Of a stretch of DNA of 64,000 nucleotides, positions 24,623-34,468 are shown one piece after another. Under the pieces are notes generated by a model, which worked only from the letters and a program-made list of their open reading frames with translations, was not told the DNA's origin and made no database searches. Position 1 is the stretch's first letter. The number at the start of each line of letters is the position of its first letter. Made by a program: the position numbers and the translations under genes. Origin of the DNA: Numida meleagris (lineage: Eukaryota > Chordata > Aves > Galliformes > Numididae); NCBI RefSeq assembly GCF_002078875.1, contig NC_034414.1, forward strand, positions 33,575,884 to 33,639,883, given 5' to 3'.

Positions 24623-25286
24623 ATGCTATATTGTCTTATCAAGTCTATCACAGCTTGATTCATACAGTGTTATGAATATACCATTAGAATGATGGTCTCT
24701 ACCTAGATCCTCTGGGATGTATTATCATGTTCACAAAGTCTCTCTTCAGAAAGATCATAACAATATGAAATGGCTATAAAAGATATTTCTCCATTCATTT
24801 TGTATAAACAAAAGAAATACAAACCTGCCCTGGAAAGGGAACTTTACTCTGGCCTACATGAGTAAAGACCTCAGAGAAGCGTTTGTAGTTCTATCTTCTA
24901 TGATATATATTATTTTGATTTTTAGCCAGATTAATCTGATGTTTCATTGCATAATTCAGTTTCTTATCAGAATTCATCTTTTTATGTAGGCAGCCCATTT
25001 CCTTAATCAAAAAAAAAAAAACCAAAAAAACAAACATGGCTGATCAACCACTTCAGAATCTGAGACTTTAACAATAACTTGCATAGCAATGATCACTTCA
25101 TACTTCACAGGCATTTCAATTTGTTAGCTTTTAACTTTTCATTCTGTCCACTTACAAATTGACAACCCAGTTTCAGACACAAATGTAAACTGATTCTTGG
25201 ATTGGATGAGCAGCATGCATAATCATTTTGAGGTAAGTTTCATTAATAACATAAGATTACAACAACAACAAAAAAAAGGAAAAGAT
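24623..25286. other. Unique DNA, no gene seen
   Basis: About 660 bp of AT-rich sequence with A-rich patches at about 25008-25035 and 25260-25277. Confidence 0.5.
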
Positions 25287-25612
25287 AATCATAGAATCAA
25301 TGAGGTTGGAAAAGACTTCTAAAGATCATCTAGTCCAACTGTCAACCCATGTTCCTAAGTGCTGCTAGTTTCTCCAGGAGAATACTGTGGGAGACAGTAT
25401 CAAAGGCTTTGCTAGAGTCTGGGTAGACTACATTCACAGCCACTAGATGGGTCTCTTAATCATAGGAGAACAGGTTGGTAAAGCATGACATAACTTCCAT
25501 GAATCCATACTGGTTACGCCTTATCCCCTGGTCATCCCACACATGCCGTCTCATCATGCTCAAGTTGATCTTTTCCATGATCACAGTATAGTTTTAAGTA
25601 GCAAGTGCCAGC
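25287..25612 (-). mobile_element. CR1: CR1 LINE with internal deletion (minus)
   Basis: Two CR1 parts that are normally about a kilobase apart are joined. 25287-25358 is the 3' tail and 3' UTR ('ggttggaaaagacttc', 'catctagtccaactgtc'). About 25376-25612 is the reverse complement of the RT region ('gggagacagtatcaaaggc', 'ccatactggttacgcc', 'ttttccatgatcac'). The ORF2 C-terminus between them is missing. No separate tail is present at the second part, so one element with an internal deletion is more likely than two insertions. Confidence 0.8.
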
Positions 25613-25869
25613 ACTGGTCAAAACTGTGATTCTGAATATCCTCAAAATTACTGACGCCCCATTGCTAACACAGGGGGAAAAAAAAGAACAGAAAGAATGA
25701 GAGTATCTAGTTCAGCACAAAAGCATCTGGATAGTTCTCTTCATAACTAACTTTATAATTCTGATTTACTAGAGGTCTTTCTTCTTTGGAATGAAAAGCT
25801 TTTGAAAAGAAAACAAACGAAGCTTCAAAATAACTCATCTCTTACTTCAGAGATTTGTTAAATCTGGAG
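25613..25869. other. Short unique spacer between two CR1 elements
   Basis: About 257 bp of AT-rich sequence, nothing recognised. Confidence 0.5.
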
Positions 25870-26551
25870 AAATCAGTCTCACCTTTGTGCCTGGCAAGAT
25901 CATGGAGCAGATCCTCCTGAAGACCTTAGTAATGCATGTGGAAAATAAAGATGAGGTGGTGAGAGAAAACCAACATGGCTTCACCAAGGGAAAGTTGTGC
26001 TTAACAAACTTGGTGGCCCTTTATGATGGAGTTACAATATCAGTAGATAAAGGAACAGCAACTGACTTCATCTACTTGGACTTGTACACTGTCCTGCATT
26101 ACATTCTGGACATCAGATTGGAGAAAAATGGATTTGATGGACGGATTGCTCACTGGATAAGGAATTAGCTGAGTGATTGCACTCAGAGTTGTGGTCAACA
26201 ACAGCTCAGTGTCCAAGTGGAGACTGGAGATGAGTGGTATTCCTCTGGGACTGGTGCTTGGAACTGGTGTTATTTAACACCTTAGTAGGCTACGCAGACA
26301 GTGGGATTGAGTGCATCCACAGCAAGTCTGCAGATGACACCAAACCGAGCAGTGCAGTTGACATGCTGGAGGAAAAGGATGCCATCCAGGCTGGACAGGC
26401 TTGACAGGTGGGCCCATACCAACCTCATGAAGATCAACAAGATGAAGTGCAAGACCTTGCACCTGAGTAGCAGCAATTGCAAGAGTAAATACAGGCTAGA
26501 CAGAGAATGACTTAAGAGCAGCCCTGAGAAAAAGGATTTGGGGGTTGTAAG
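25870..26551 (+). mobile_element. CR1: CR1 LINE, 5' part of a split copy (plus)
   Basis: RT and connection region of a plus-strand CR1: [28 protein letters not shown] and a degraded motif A (FIYLDL with the following SKAFD-type residues lost). It runs to 'ggatttgggggttgtaa', where an unrelated repeat interrupts it. The element resumes at 26837. Together the two parts make about 1.3 kb of CR1. Confidence 0.88.
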
Positions 26552-27345
26552 GAAAAAGAAGGCAATGACAGTGCCTTCAAATGGGATACAAGCACTACAG
26601 AACAAAAGCAAGTAATAAAGAAGGACAATTGGCTCACCCCTCCCAATGACAGTTCAAAAAGAGAGTGAATTCTATCCAGAGAGAGATGCTCCTCCTTCAG
26701 CTGCTAACCCTTAACTGAGGGTTTCACTCAAGTGCATTGATTGCACCTGAACTCCTTCACTTAGCCACACCTTCTCACATGGTGCTCACCCATTGGTTCA
26801 GGCTGTGACTTGGCAATTCCACTGCAGTGATGTCAGTTGATGAGAGACTCAATATGTGCTTGCAGACCAGAAGACCAACCATATTCTGGGTTGTATCAAG
26901 AGAACATTGAGGGAGGTAATTCTGTCCCTCTACTCTGCTTTTGTGAGACTCCACTTGGAGTACTGCATCCAGTTCTAGAAACCCCAACACAGAAAGGACA
27001 TGGAGCAGTTGGAGCAGGGTCAGAGGAGGGCCACAAAGATAATCAGAGGGCTGAAGCACCTTCCATACGAGGACAGTTAGAAGAGAAGGTTCTGGGGGGG
27101 ATCTTATAGCGGCCTTCCAATATCTGAAGAGGGCCTACAGGAAAGACTGGGAGGAACTTTTTAAAAGAGCATGTAGTGACAGGATGAGGAGGAATGGTTT
27201 TAAGCAGGAAGAGGGTAGATTTACACTAGATATTAGGAAGAAATTATTTACTGTGAGGGTCATGAGACACTGAAGCAGGTTGCTGAGAGAAGCTGTCAGT
27301 GTCCCCTCCTTAGAAGCATTCAAGGCCAGGCTGGATGGGGCTCTG
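25887..27345 (+). pseudogene. CR1 ORF2, broken and interrupted
   Basis: Open at 25887-26168 through the RT fingers and motif A block, but motif A reads YLDLYTVLH in place of YLDFSKAFD, so the catalytic region is damaged. A stop and shifts follow. After the insertion at 26552-26836 the C-terminal text returns in several frames ('ccaaccatattctgggttg', 'aggagggccacaaagataat') and ends near 27345. Not translatable as one protein. Confidence 0.8.
26552..26836 (+). mobile_element. Unclassified repeat inserted in CR1
   Basis: About 285 bp splitting a CR1. It has no CR1 text and no long open frame. It shares ordered blocks with 62223-62555: 'ggctcaccc', 'taacccttaactgaggg', 'attgcacctgaactcc' and 'ggtgctcacccattggttca' followed by 'gctgtgacttggcaattcc'. 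The flanks gtaag (26547-26551) and gtcag (26832-26836) could be a 5-bp TSD with one mismatch, which would suggest an LTR-type or other DDE-integrated element. Orientation is arbitrary, set by the shared order. Confidence 0.6.
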
Positions 27346-27448
27346 GGTAACCTGGCCTAGTGGGAGGTGTCTCTGCCTATAGCAGGGCCGTTGGAACTAG
27401 ATGATCTTAAAGGTCCCTTCCAACCCAAACCATTTTGTGATTCTATAA
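26837..27448 (+). mobile_element. CR1: CR1 LINE, 3' part of a split copy (plus)
   Basis: Continuation of the element interrupted at 26551: it starts 'ttgatgagagactcaatatg' and runs through the ORF2 C-terminus and 3' UTR ('gatcttaaaggtccc', 'ttccaacccaaaccatt') to an ATTTTGTGATTCTATAAT tail. Confidence 0.9.
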
Positions 27449-27749
27449 TATGCAATCCTTCTTTTCTTCTTCTCCCTTCCTCTTGTTCCCTGCTCCCCTT
27501 TAAATTTTTTTCTTGACGATAGTGGAATAGAAAGTTAGTTTCCAGAGTCCAGCAGAGCTGTTCTAAAGGGGCACAGCTAGTATCTGTAGATGACCAGTTG
27601 AGAGATTATTGAAGTCATCTGAAATAGAAAATTAAAAACCATAGGGATAACACTGTGTAGATCTCTTTCCCACATAAAAACAAATAGTTGGATCCAATGG
27701 GCTTTTCAGGTAGGAGAGACAAGGGACATGTTTTAACAGCATAATGTGC
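27449..27749. other. Spacer between tandem CR1 copies
   Basis: About 300 bp. It may include badly diverged CR1 5' sequence on its right, but I cannot place the boundary exactly. Confidence 0.45.
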
Positions 27750-28239
27750 CTTGACTTTGAAAGCTGGCTACTCTTGAAGGATGTCTTTCAGAGACCACAA
27801 GAGCTCTCCATCTCTCTGAATAAGAAAGGAGGCAGGAAACCGGTATTGCTTGGCAAGGACCTGCTGGTCAGACTGAGGGAAAAGAAGGGATTGTATCAGC
27901 TGTAGAAACAAGGACATGTCACCTGGTTAGAATACAGGGATGCTGTCTGGACTTGCAGAGAGAGGATTAGGAAAGCCAAGGCGCAGATGGAACTGAACTT
28001 GGCAATGGATGTTAAGAACAACAAGAATGGATTCTATAGGTTCGTTAGGCAGAAGAGGCAGGCCAAAGGGAGTGTACCTCCTTTGGTAAAGGAGAAAGGA
28101 TAACTGGCTACAACAGATATAGAGAAGGCAGAGGTACTAAATGAATTTTTTGCCTTGGTCTTGGCTGGCAGCCAGGATTCTCGTATTTCTCACACCCCTG
28201 AAGCTCACATCCCTGAGCCTCTAGGTGGGAAGTGGGGGA
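27750..28239 (+). mobile_element. CR1: CR1 LINE, upstream part of second split copy (plus)
   Basis: Region between the endonuclease and RT of ORF2 in plus orientation. Readable blocks include RERIRKAKAQMELNLAMDVK, NNKNGFYRFVRQKRQAKG and KAEVLNEFFALV. Stops interrupt it. It is cut at 28239 by a solo LTR and continues at 28792. The left boundary is approximate. Confidence 0.8.
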
Positions 28240-28791
28240 TGTCAGTGGTTTATGGGCTGGTTCAGACTGGTTTTGTGACTAATGGGGCGGGGAGACCCAT
28301 GGACCCACACTCCAGGAAAGGGGAGAAGGAGAAAGGGTAGGGAGATGGGCCTAAAAACAAAACAGCAAATGATCTGAGGAGGAAAGCTAATTTACTAAAT
28401 AAGATATCTGAATGCTAGATAACACAACATAATACAATATAATTGGAATTGAAGCTAATAAATCAAATAAAATGAGAGAGTGTCCAAAAAATCAAAGGCC
28501 TTACTCTATTGCTGAAGGCGGGACGTCTAGGGAGTAGAGATGCTGCGGGGACGAGCAGAAAAGGGCAAAGAGAGAACATCTCGTGATGTGCAAATAGTTT
28601 TGTCTTTTCCTCTGAACAGAAAAGGGAAACAGAACAACGCAAAGTCCTCCGGGGTATGCAGTTTTTCTTCTCTTCTGAGAACCAGGAACTATCAATGGTC
28701 CACAGAACTGGAGCATTAACTCTTTTACTCCCAGTGCACTACATGATGTTATGACATGGAACACTGATAACAAAATCATAAAACCATGGCA
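28240..28791 (-). mobile_element. Solo LTR, ERV family 1, copy A (minus), nested in CR1
   Basis: About 552 bp. On the minus strand it begins TGCCATGGTTTTATGATTTT and ends near 'aaccactgaca'. It shares the family-1 blocks with copies at 34469, 39851 and 43403: 'acatgatgttatgacatgga', 'ggagcattaactctttta' and a GA/CT-rich segment near 28680. It interrupts CR1 ORF2 between 'ggtgggaagtgggg' and 'gtaaatctcccccactg'. The flanks gggga and gggag fit a 5-bp TSD with one lost G. No internal retroviral sequence. Confidence 0.85.
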
Positions 28792-30018
28792 GGGAGTAAA
28801 TCTCCCCCACTGTAAGGGCAGAGCAAGTCCGAGATCACCTCATGAGAATGAATGTATACAAGTCTATGGGGCCGGATGACATGCACCCAGGATCCTAAAG
28901 GAGCTGGCTGATGTGGTTGCTGAGCTACTCTCCATTGTATTTTAAAAGTTGTGGCTGTTCAGCAAAGTCCCCGGGGTCTGGAAAAAAGGAAAGGTCACTC
29001 TCATTTACAAGAAAGGGAGGAAGGGGGACCAAGGAAACTACAGGCTGGTGAGCATCACCTCTGTGCCTGGGAAGATCATGGAACAGATCCTCCTAGAAGA
29101 TATGTTAAGGCACATCAGGGATGAGCATGAAATCTGAGATAGCCAGCATGGCTTTACTGCCTGGCCAGTATGGTGGCCTTCTATGATGGAGTGACGACAC
29201 CAGTGGACAAAGGAAATGCAACCATTGTCATCTACCTGGACTTATGCAAGGCCTTTGACATGGTTCTTCACCACATCCTTATCTCTAAATTGGAGAGATA
29301 TGGATTTGAGGGATGGGCAATTCGGTGGAAAAGGAATTGGTTAGAAGGCTGTAGACAGGGTTGTGGTGAATGGCACTATGTCCAGGTGGAGGCTGGTGAT
29401 GAGTGGTATCCTCCAGGGGTCTGACCTGGGGCCAGTGCTTTTCAATATCTTCATCAATGACATCAATGATGGGCTTGAGTGCATCCTCAGCAAGTTTGCT
29501 GATGACACCAAGGTGAGCAGTGCTGTTGAAACGTTAGAACACAGGGACACCATGCAGAGGGACTTCAACAAACTCGAAAGGTTGGCCCGTGTGAAACTAA
29601 CGAGGTTCATCATAGCAAAGTGCAAGGTTTTGCACTTGGGTCAGAGTAATCACAGTTTGGAATTACAAACTGGGAGAACTCCTTGATAGTAGCCCTGCAG
29701 AGAAGGATCTGGGGGTCTGGGTGAATGAAAACCTGAACTTGAGCCAGCAGTGTGCTCTTGCAGTTTGGAAGGCCAATGGTATCCTGGGCTCCATCAGAAG
29801 AGGGGTGGCCATCAGGGAGAGGGAGGTGATTGTCCCTCTCTACTCTGCCCTCGTGAAGCCTCATCTAGAGTACTGTATCCACGCCTGGGGTCTCCAATAT
29901 GGGAAAGATGTGGAGCTGTTGGAGAGGGTCCAGAGGAGGGCCAGGAAGGTGATCAGAGGGCTGGAGCACCTCCTCTATGAAGACAGGCTGAGGGAACTGG
30001 GTTTGTTCAGCCTCGAGT
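28792..30018 (+). mobile_element. CR1: CR1 LINE, downstream part of second split copy (plus), 3'-truncated
   Basis: RT core and part of the C-terminus. Unlike normal CR1 copies it lacks its 3' end: it stops at 'ggtttgttcagcctcgag' and is joined directly to a minus-strand CR1 tail. Loss of the 3' end cannot come from ordinary target-primed reverse transcription and implies a later rearrangement. Confidence 0.88.
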
Positions 30019-30020
30019 AG
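28853..30020 (+). pseudogene. CR1 ORF2 reverse transcriptase, broken
   Basis: RT blocks in order: KSMGPDDMHP; KGKVTLIYKKGRKGDQGN; VSITSVPGKIMEQILL; the motif A block [18 protein letters not shown]; a motif B relative [20 protein letters not shown]; and motif C KFADDTKVS, with the paired Asp intact. The C-terminal blocks [16 protein letters not shown] and [20 protein letters not shown] follow. A stop interrupts the frame just before the QHGFT block near 29137, and shifts occur near 29400 and 29690. Catalytic Asp residues survive but no continuous protein is possible. Confidence 0.88.
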
Positions 30021-30117
30021 AGAATCACAGAATCATAGAATTAGCAAGGCTGGAAAAGACCAACAAGATCATCCACTCCAGCCATCCATCTACCACCAAT
30101 ATAACCCCTCTAAACCA
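30019..30117 (-). mobile_element. CR1: CR1 3' end stub (minus), head-to-head with a plus CR1
   Basis: Tail and 3' UTR only: 'agaatcacagaatcatag', 'ggctggaaaagaccaac', 'ccatccatctaccacc'. Same subfamily as 1541 and 8147. It abuts the 3'-truncated plus CR1 with no spacer. Confidence 0.85.
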
Positions 30118-31810
30118 CTTATATATATCACCTTCTCTTTTCTTTCTGTTTCTTTACATAAACAGCATATTTCTACTGCTGTCAGAAGGAAGCAAGTATT
30201 AGCATCTTTATATTCTGATTCAATGCTATGTATATTCATGATAAGAAAACAACAGTCCAATAAAAATAAATGTTTCCTGTAGAATTTTTCAGGTGTGGAA
30301 AATCTTGTGTAATCCATTATCGGTAGGGTCAACATTTGCTACTACATTACTTTCACATCTTCCTTTACTGTATCTCACACAGTGAGACTGGTAAGACTCA
30401 GGAAGGGAGGGACTTTTCAAACTCACGTGACTTTTAGTAAAATTTACTGTGCTAATATGCTCTGCATATACTGAAAACATATGCCTGTATTTCCTGGATG
30501 CAAACGATTTATTGATTTTCAAAATGTGGTGTGAATGGAGAGTTATAAAGATTTGTTATCTTCTCTTCGTACAGCATTCTGCATATGTCATACAAAGCAC
30601 TGAAGATGTACTAAGTTGTTACATTTAGAATGAGATGGAGACAGAATGATCAGAGACAAACATTCAGTAGCTAGAAGTGTCCTGCCCTAAGCTTTCAGTA
30701 TCATTACCAAAGTTTACTATTGTGTAAAAAATCCTTTGAATTCTATAGAAATTGTGTACATTGTTGTTTCTAATGACCCTATAAAATTTTAACATTAAAA
30801 AAACGTAAGCCAAAGGAAAAAGAACATTCTCTTTTTAGAAGATTAGTCATTAATTCCATCCCCGCTGTGTTCTAGTGGCCCTTTTTCTGAGTACGTTATA
30901 TGAGACCTTAAATGGACACACTTAATGGTGGATATGCAGCACTCATCAATCATGAAAAGCAGAGTGCTCTTTAAAACCTATATTTCATGATAGTATTTTT
31001 CTCAAAATAACTAATCTCTGCCAATATATCAGTCTAAAGACTTTGCTCTAGTTCCAAAGTATCTGGGGATTCTAAACATCAATGTCAGCTCTTGAGAACA
31101 GAGAAACCACTGGTGAAGAAACAGAAGAAAATAAAAGGAAGGCCTTGGATCATTGTTGCAGGAAAACACAAGCCTATGCTTAGAGTTAAGCAAAAAGTAG
31201 ACTGAAGGTTAGATCTTTTTGCAGGACCTGTCTGTGAACCTGTACTACATAGTGTTTGTGGGGAAAAAAATAGGGACTATAAATAAGTTGTGGACCAACA
31301 CTGAATAAGATTTGAATTTAATCCTTAGGACATCTTACTGAATCCATAAGACATCCTGAGGGTGAGTTTAAGGAGCCCGTTCACAAAGTATGGCTTAAAA
31401 ATTGTCACTCAGAGTCCTCAGCAATGTTAACACAATACATACTTGCATTATATAGAACTGGACTGACATACTCAACAGCTTGACATTTTGTATATGTAAG
31501 GCTGAAATTATTATTATTCTATATGTCATTGATGATATAATCATGTTTTTCTGGGGAGTTACATAGTCCCCAAAACTTTCAATTCTGATGTTCCAGGAAT
31601 TAAGATTTAAATATTCTGCTTTTAATATATCTAAGATAATGCATGGTTATCTAGTTGCTGCCAATCACAGTATTCTGAAGTCTTGAAAAAGAAAAATCTG
31701 TAGGGACAGTGGCTTCTGTACTACTTTAGTTTTCAGAAAAAAAAAAAAAAATAAAGCCACCATGCTATTATCCAGTTAAAATGACTATATTTATGCTAAA
31801 TGAAAACACA

Positions 31811-31812
<2 letters not shown>
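30118..31812. other. Unique AT-rich DNA, no gene seen
   Basis: About 1.7 kb of short chance frames. An A15 run lies near 31737. Confidence 0.55.

Positions 31813-31841
<29 letters not shown>
31813..31841. repeat. (CA)n microsatellite abutting an ERV LTR
   Basis: About fourteen CA units, read directly. It sits where the R/U5 end of the minus-strand LTR should be. Confidence 0.9.
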
Positions 31842-31844
<3 letters not shown>

Positions 31845-31862
31845 CAGCAAGAAAAGCTTTTT

Positions 31863-31868
31863 TTTATT
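31863..31868 (-). terminator. AATAAA polyadenylation signal in LTR
   Basis: Plus-strand tttatt at these positions reads AATAAA on the LTR strand, about 20 nt after the TATA box. Confidence 0.65.
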
Positions 31869-31884
31869 CAAAGGTGTAGCACTC

Positions 31885-31892
31885 CTTTTATA
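31885..31892 (-). promoter_or_regulatory. TATA box of LTR U3
   Basis: Reads TATAAAAG on the minus strand, about 50 bp downstream of the CCAAT box. Position and spacing suit an LTR promoter. Confidence 0.7.
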
Positions 31893-31940
31893 ATACTTGT
31901 TATCCACTATTGCCATCTAAAGCTTACTCTCTTAATGCTG

Positions 31941-31945
31941 ATTGG
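31941..31945 (-). promoter_or_regulatory. CCAAT box of LTR U3
   Basis: Plus-strand attgg is CCAAT on the LTR strand, upstream of the TATA box. Confidence 0.55.
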
Positions 31946-32148
31946 ATATTTTTGCTGAGGCATGTAGCAGTGAAGCATGAAGCAGTATTTTCCATCTATT
32001 GACATATCAAAAGGTAGCTTATCGGATCATCTTAGTTTGCCATTTTTCTTGCGTCACGGGTACATTCTTTGGTCAACTAGTCCTTGTTCCTTCGGGGAGG
32101 GGGCCTTTCTCGTTACATCTCGTATCCTCGCAACCGCCTATTACAACA

Positions 32149-32166
32149 TCTCCCCTTCCCCGTGCT
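32149..32166 (-). promoter_or_regulatory. Retroviral polypurine tract
   Basis: The minus strand reads AGCACGGGGAAGGGGAGA immediately before the TG that opens the LTR. A purine run at this place primes plus-strand DNA synthesis in retroviruses. It lies about 100 bp downstream of the env stop, as expected for a proviral 3' end. Confidence 0.75.
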
Positions 32167-32264
32167 TAAAATTATCCGCGTCACATCGCGATCCGCAACC
32201 ACTACCCCTACACACGTTCCTACATTTCTGATTCCTATGATATTTGAAAAATCTGTTTCATCTG

Positions 32265-32858
32265 TTAAACTATTCTACTTCCGTGCTCTAATTTTTGTCT
32301 CAGTGTATGCCTACTCCATGCACTATAGCTTTCTCCCGAAGTTACACAGAAGCATAGCACACATCGCACCGTAATACATATTAGGACGAACAGAATGATT
32401 ACAATAATGCAAGCCATAAAGAGTTGCTTTAGCCAGGTAAAGTTAGGCAACCAGCCCATGAGTTTCTTCCATAATTCCGTGAAGCCAGATGACATATCGT
32501 CCATCGATATTTGATGGAAAATTTTGGTATGTTCCCACATAGCCTGAAGGTCAGTTTCTATCCGTTGGGTCTGGTCCACATAGGCACAACAACTTTGATT
32601 AATTATTATGCAAACACCTCCTTCTTTAGCTGACAGGAGATCCAATGCCATTCTATTTTGTAGTACCACCTTACTAAGAGTCGAAACTTCGGTCTGTAAG
32701 CCCCTAATTGCATCAATTGTAGCATTTTCTATCATTTCTAGGGTAGCTGAAATATTAACAATTGCTTTTTCTAGCTCACTTACCCCAAGAAAGGGAATGA
32801 ACCATCTAACGAAACTATGGGAAACTATTTGCCACCTGCAATAAGCTGGATCATTCAA
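32265..32858 (-). pseudogene. env: ERV Env transmembrane-subunit remnant
   Basis: A 197-codon open frame on the minus strand. Residues about 30-65 form a heptad-type helix, 66-75 (LQNRMALDLL) match the conserved TM ectodomain segment, and Cys83, Cys90 and Cys91 make the CX6CC motif typical of gamma/alpha-type Env. A hydrophobic anchor spans about 146-168, followed by a short Cys-rich cytoplasmic tail. N-glycosylation sites lie at 35, 45, 87 and 139. The surface subunit, cleavage site and signal peptide are absent. The frame opens with TTG inside a hairpin loop, with no ATG, so it is a fragment and probably untranslated. A polypurine tract and LTR lie downstream. No gag or pol was found. Confidence 0.85.
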
Positions 32859-32886
32859 TATGTTCAGCTTATTGCAGGTGGCAAAT
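32827..32886. repeat. Perfect 22-bp hairpin at the Env breakpoint
   Basis: Arms 32827-32848 and 32865-32886 are exact reverse complements around a 16-nt spacer (gatcattcaatatgtt). The left arm is env coding sequence. The right arm is the same sequence inverted, and the recognisable env similarity ends there. Confidence 0.93.
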
Positions 32887-34468
32887 TAGAGAGACAGGGA
32901 AATCTAGGGCTTTAATTGTAGTTATAATTATATATAATAATGCATAGACTACTGCCTTAATACATAACTCCCTCATGCAAATGAAGCACAGAACACCTTT
33001 GCCTCTTTTGGGACAAACAGAACTTTATCTTGACCAAGTCTTTTGAGAAATATTTGGTAAATATGTAAATAAACTCGGGACTATTTTTTGGCATTGTGGA
33101 CACCATAGCCTTTTTACCTTACTAAAATTAATGCCATAGCATAATCTCTTTGAGAACAAGACATAATAGAAAGGATAATTTGTCTTGTCCCAAAGATTAC
33201 TTTCCAACACTATTAAAATATCTGTAGTAGGGATAAGGTTGCATAATATGGTAGGGAAACCAAATGAATCTCAGTCAGTATACAATAGCATATTTGATTT
33301 ACAAAGTGAAAGTTCACCTTTCCTATCAAAAATACTTCTCGTGTAAGAACACCATATTGCATTTCTAAATCTTTTCTTTCTCACACTTGAATGCAAAAGC
33401 ACTAACTTTTCATGATAAAATAATTTCCTTTGGGAAAGATGAAGCTTATCTATCATTGATATTGCAGTGACTCTAATGACTGATCTGGACTCAAATCCAT
33501 TTGTTAGACCATTGAATGTACAAAAAAGTAAGAGATAGTGTTTTCTATTTATTTCATACTATTTTTGAAGTAAAAAATAAATTTTGATGTTATTTGAGGC
33601 TATGTGGGATTGCTAAACAAGGAACTATGGCTGCTTAAAGTTGAGGAAATCCTGGTAGATTCCTCTCATGATCACTTTTTTGAATAGTTTGTTTATTCAA
33701 GGCCTCAAATCATGTTAGTCTAGGGAAGAAGACAGTCCCTTGATGTACAAGATACAGATATGAATTGGAGCATCTAGGATACCTTTATACTGGCTTTAAC
33801 CAACATTTATTAGTTAGGCAGCATACTTCCTGAAATATTGCTGGCTTATGGGGAATCAGAAAAATGATAACCACTTCATGGGAGGTGATGAATCTCACCA
33901 ACCAAGTCCACAGAAACTAAAAAAGAAAGTACCTCACAGAATCCGTGTCTCCCACATGTTATCATTGCACATGGCATGTCTGATTGTCAGCACATACGCT
34001 AAGTTTTTACTACTGCTAGCAGCAGTGAGCTCAGACAAATGTAATGCAAAACATACTTTAGAATAAAATCCTATAGAGTCCCCAAGAAACTATACACAAA
34101 ACCTCATCATTTACCTTTCAGACCATGTTGCACGTTGAATACTTTTAGACAGTGTTGCACCTTCAAATGAAGATTCAGTTGCCATAAAGCTTAATAAAAC
34201 ATAATTGATGCAGGGCACATACCAAGACAGCTGAAATGTATATTCCACCACAATCAAAATTAAGAAGAAAATGTCTTTTAGCCAGTGTAGACAGAGAAAC
34301 TTTCATACATGAAAAAAATGATTTTTTACAAATGAAAAAAAATCCCAGCTAGACTTCCATTTTAGTTTCATGATTACTAATGTATTTTATTCTTACTCCA
34401 TCTTTTCTCGTGTATTTTTGCCTACATGAGCTGAAAGATAGCCATTGCAAGATTACTCACTTTCTCCC
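32887..34468. other. Unrecognised AT-rich DNA upstream of the ERV remnant
   Basis: About 1.6 kb. Two short minus frames lie at 33025-33210 (with a WCPQC motif) and 33271-33456, but I recognise neither as retroviral. I see no second LTR and no gag or pol blocks. Confidence 0.5.

Larger units (their letters stand above)
31842..32148 (-). mobile_element. 3' LTR of an ERV with env remnant (minus)
   Basis: About 307 bp of LTR on the minus strand, beginning TGTTGTAATAGGCGG at 32148 next to a polypurine tract. U3 carries several CpG sites, a CCAAT box (31941-31945), a TATAAAAG box (31885-31892) and AATAAA (31863-31868). AATAAA lies just downstream of the TATA box and upstream of the expected start site, an arrangement known from avian leukosis-type LTRs. 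The 3' end lacks a CA terminus and runs into a CA/TG microsatellite, so U5 is lost or replaced. It differs from LTR families 1 and 2. Confidence 0.8.

Noticed and set aside
31977..32374. Two overlapping plus-strand frames of 84 and 96 codons
   Set aside because: They are antisense to the LTR, polypurine tract and env tail, which explain the sequence on the minus strand.
33025..33456. Short minus frames with a WCPQC motif as ERV gag zinc knuckle
   Set aside because: Spacing does not fit a CCHC knuckle (CX2CX4HX4C), and the order relative to env is not that of a provirus.
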